From: JABCPE02 sp963518955
GTDB lineage: Bacteria > Bacteroidota > Bacteroidia > Flavobacteriales > Weeksellaceae
Assembly: GCA_963518955.1 (NCBI GenBank)
Contig: CAUQKI010000019.1
Location: 1 to 31,397, forward strand
DNA: 31,397 nucleotides
Direction: 5' to 3'
Position 1 is the stretch's first letter. The number at the start of each line of letters is the position of its first letter. Positions 31,222 through 31,397 of this stretch are shown piece after piece. A program made the position numbers and the translations under genes. Below the pieces are notes generated by a model. That model was not told where the DNA came from. It did no database searches and saw only the letters and a program-made list of their open reading frames with translations.

Positions 31222-31397
31222 ATGAGAAATATTATTGTTTTTATTTTGTTGTTTTTATCCGCTCAGTTCGCAGCTCAGCCTGGGGGAGGAGGCGGATTGC
31301 GTGTGCTGAATGTATATGATGAACACAAACGGCTTATTGATCTTGAACAATTAAAAGTAAAGCTTTTAAAACTGAACAGAGTGGCGAATATCGTTGC
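31222..31397 (+). CDS. Exported protein, N-terminal part only (cut by the window edge)
   Basis: The visible 58 codons begin with a signal peptide (MRNIIVFILLFLSAQFAAQ). The mature start has five consecutive Gly after PG (QPGGGGG), then a helical, charged stretch (VYDEHKRLIDLEQLKVKLLK). No lipobox is present, and no family can be named from this fragment. It follows the thiamine pyrophosphokinase stop by 5 bases. Confidence 0.7.
   Translation, partial: MRNIIVFILLFLSAQFAAQPGGGGGLRVLNVYDEHKRLIDLEQLKVKLLKLNRVANIV

Overview
The window looks like a chromosomal segment of a flavobacterium, most likely a Weeksellaceae (Chryseobacterium-like) genome. The grounds are low GC, very AT-rich intergenic DNA, weak or absent Shine-Dalgarno sequences, promoters of the Bacteroidetes type (TTTG, about 20 bases, TAnnTTTG), a DUF2723 protein, a metal-dependent KdsA, and the rpmB-rpmG-DUF4295-ftsY cluster typical of the phylum. 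I see no plasmid or phage backbone, insertion sequence, rRNA or CRISPR array. The family-level assignment is inference.

Layout. 1-700: the 5' part of a tRNA-Lys gene (minus) diverging from shikimate kinase aroK (plus). 700-1910: an AT-rich patch with two small unknown minus-strand genes, one cytoplasmic coiled coil and one exported. 1910-6300 (minus): kdsA for Kdo/lipid A synthesis, then a large DUF2723 membrane glycosyltransferase. 6430-8975 (plus): a TonB-dependent receptor with a CxxC in its plug, followed 5 bases later by an exported thioredoxin-like protein. 9011-11301 (minus): an FkbM-type methyltransferase and a polysaccharide flippase, translationally coupled. 11477-14047 (plus): a 23S rRNA pseudouridine synthase, an extended SDR, and an Imm53-like immunity protein with an extra C-terminal half. 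14132-19301 (plus): yidD, a long lgt, an alpha/beta hydrolase, a succinate-semialdehyde-type dehydrogenase, an SDR, and a glutamine amidotransferase (trpG/pabA). 19322-25334: a very small HExxH membrane protein, a DUF4136 lipoprotein, a 511-residue exported unknown, an M48 peptidase, a VanZ-like protein and lnt. 25419-27735: rpmB, rpmG, DUF4295 and ftsY, interrupted by an AT-rich exported unknown. 27770-30583: a solitary restriction-modification-specificity fusion enzyme next to a decayed arginase-family gene. 30596-end: thiamine pyrophosphokinase and the start of an exported protein.

Themes. Much of the window serves the cell envelope: Kdo synthesis, a glycan flippase, lipoprotein maturation by Lgt and Lnt, YidD-assisted membrane insertion, FtsY targeting, an outer-membrane receptor, and several exported unknowns. 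The accessory signal is concentrated in four places: the AT-rich patch at 785-1579, the Imm53-like gene, the gene lodged before ftsY, and the restriction enzyme with the arginase relic. I do not see a clearly new multi-gene system. The best candidates for a second look are the single-chain restriction-modification enzyme and its scarred right flank, the Lgt with an extra exported N-terminal domain, the CxxC receptor/thioredoxin pair, and the two-part Imm53 protein.

Start codons were moved inward from the longest reading frame wherever a conserved N-terminus, a signal peptide or a promoter position required it.
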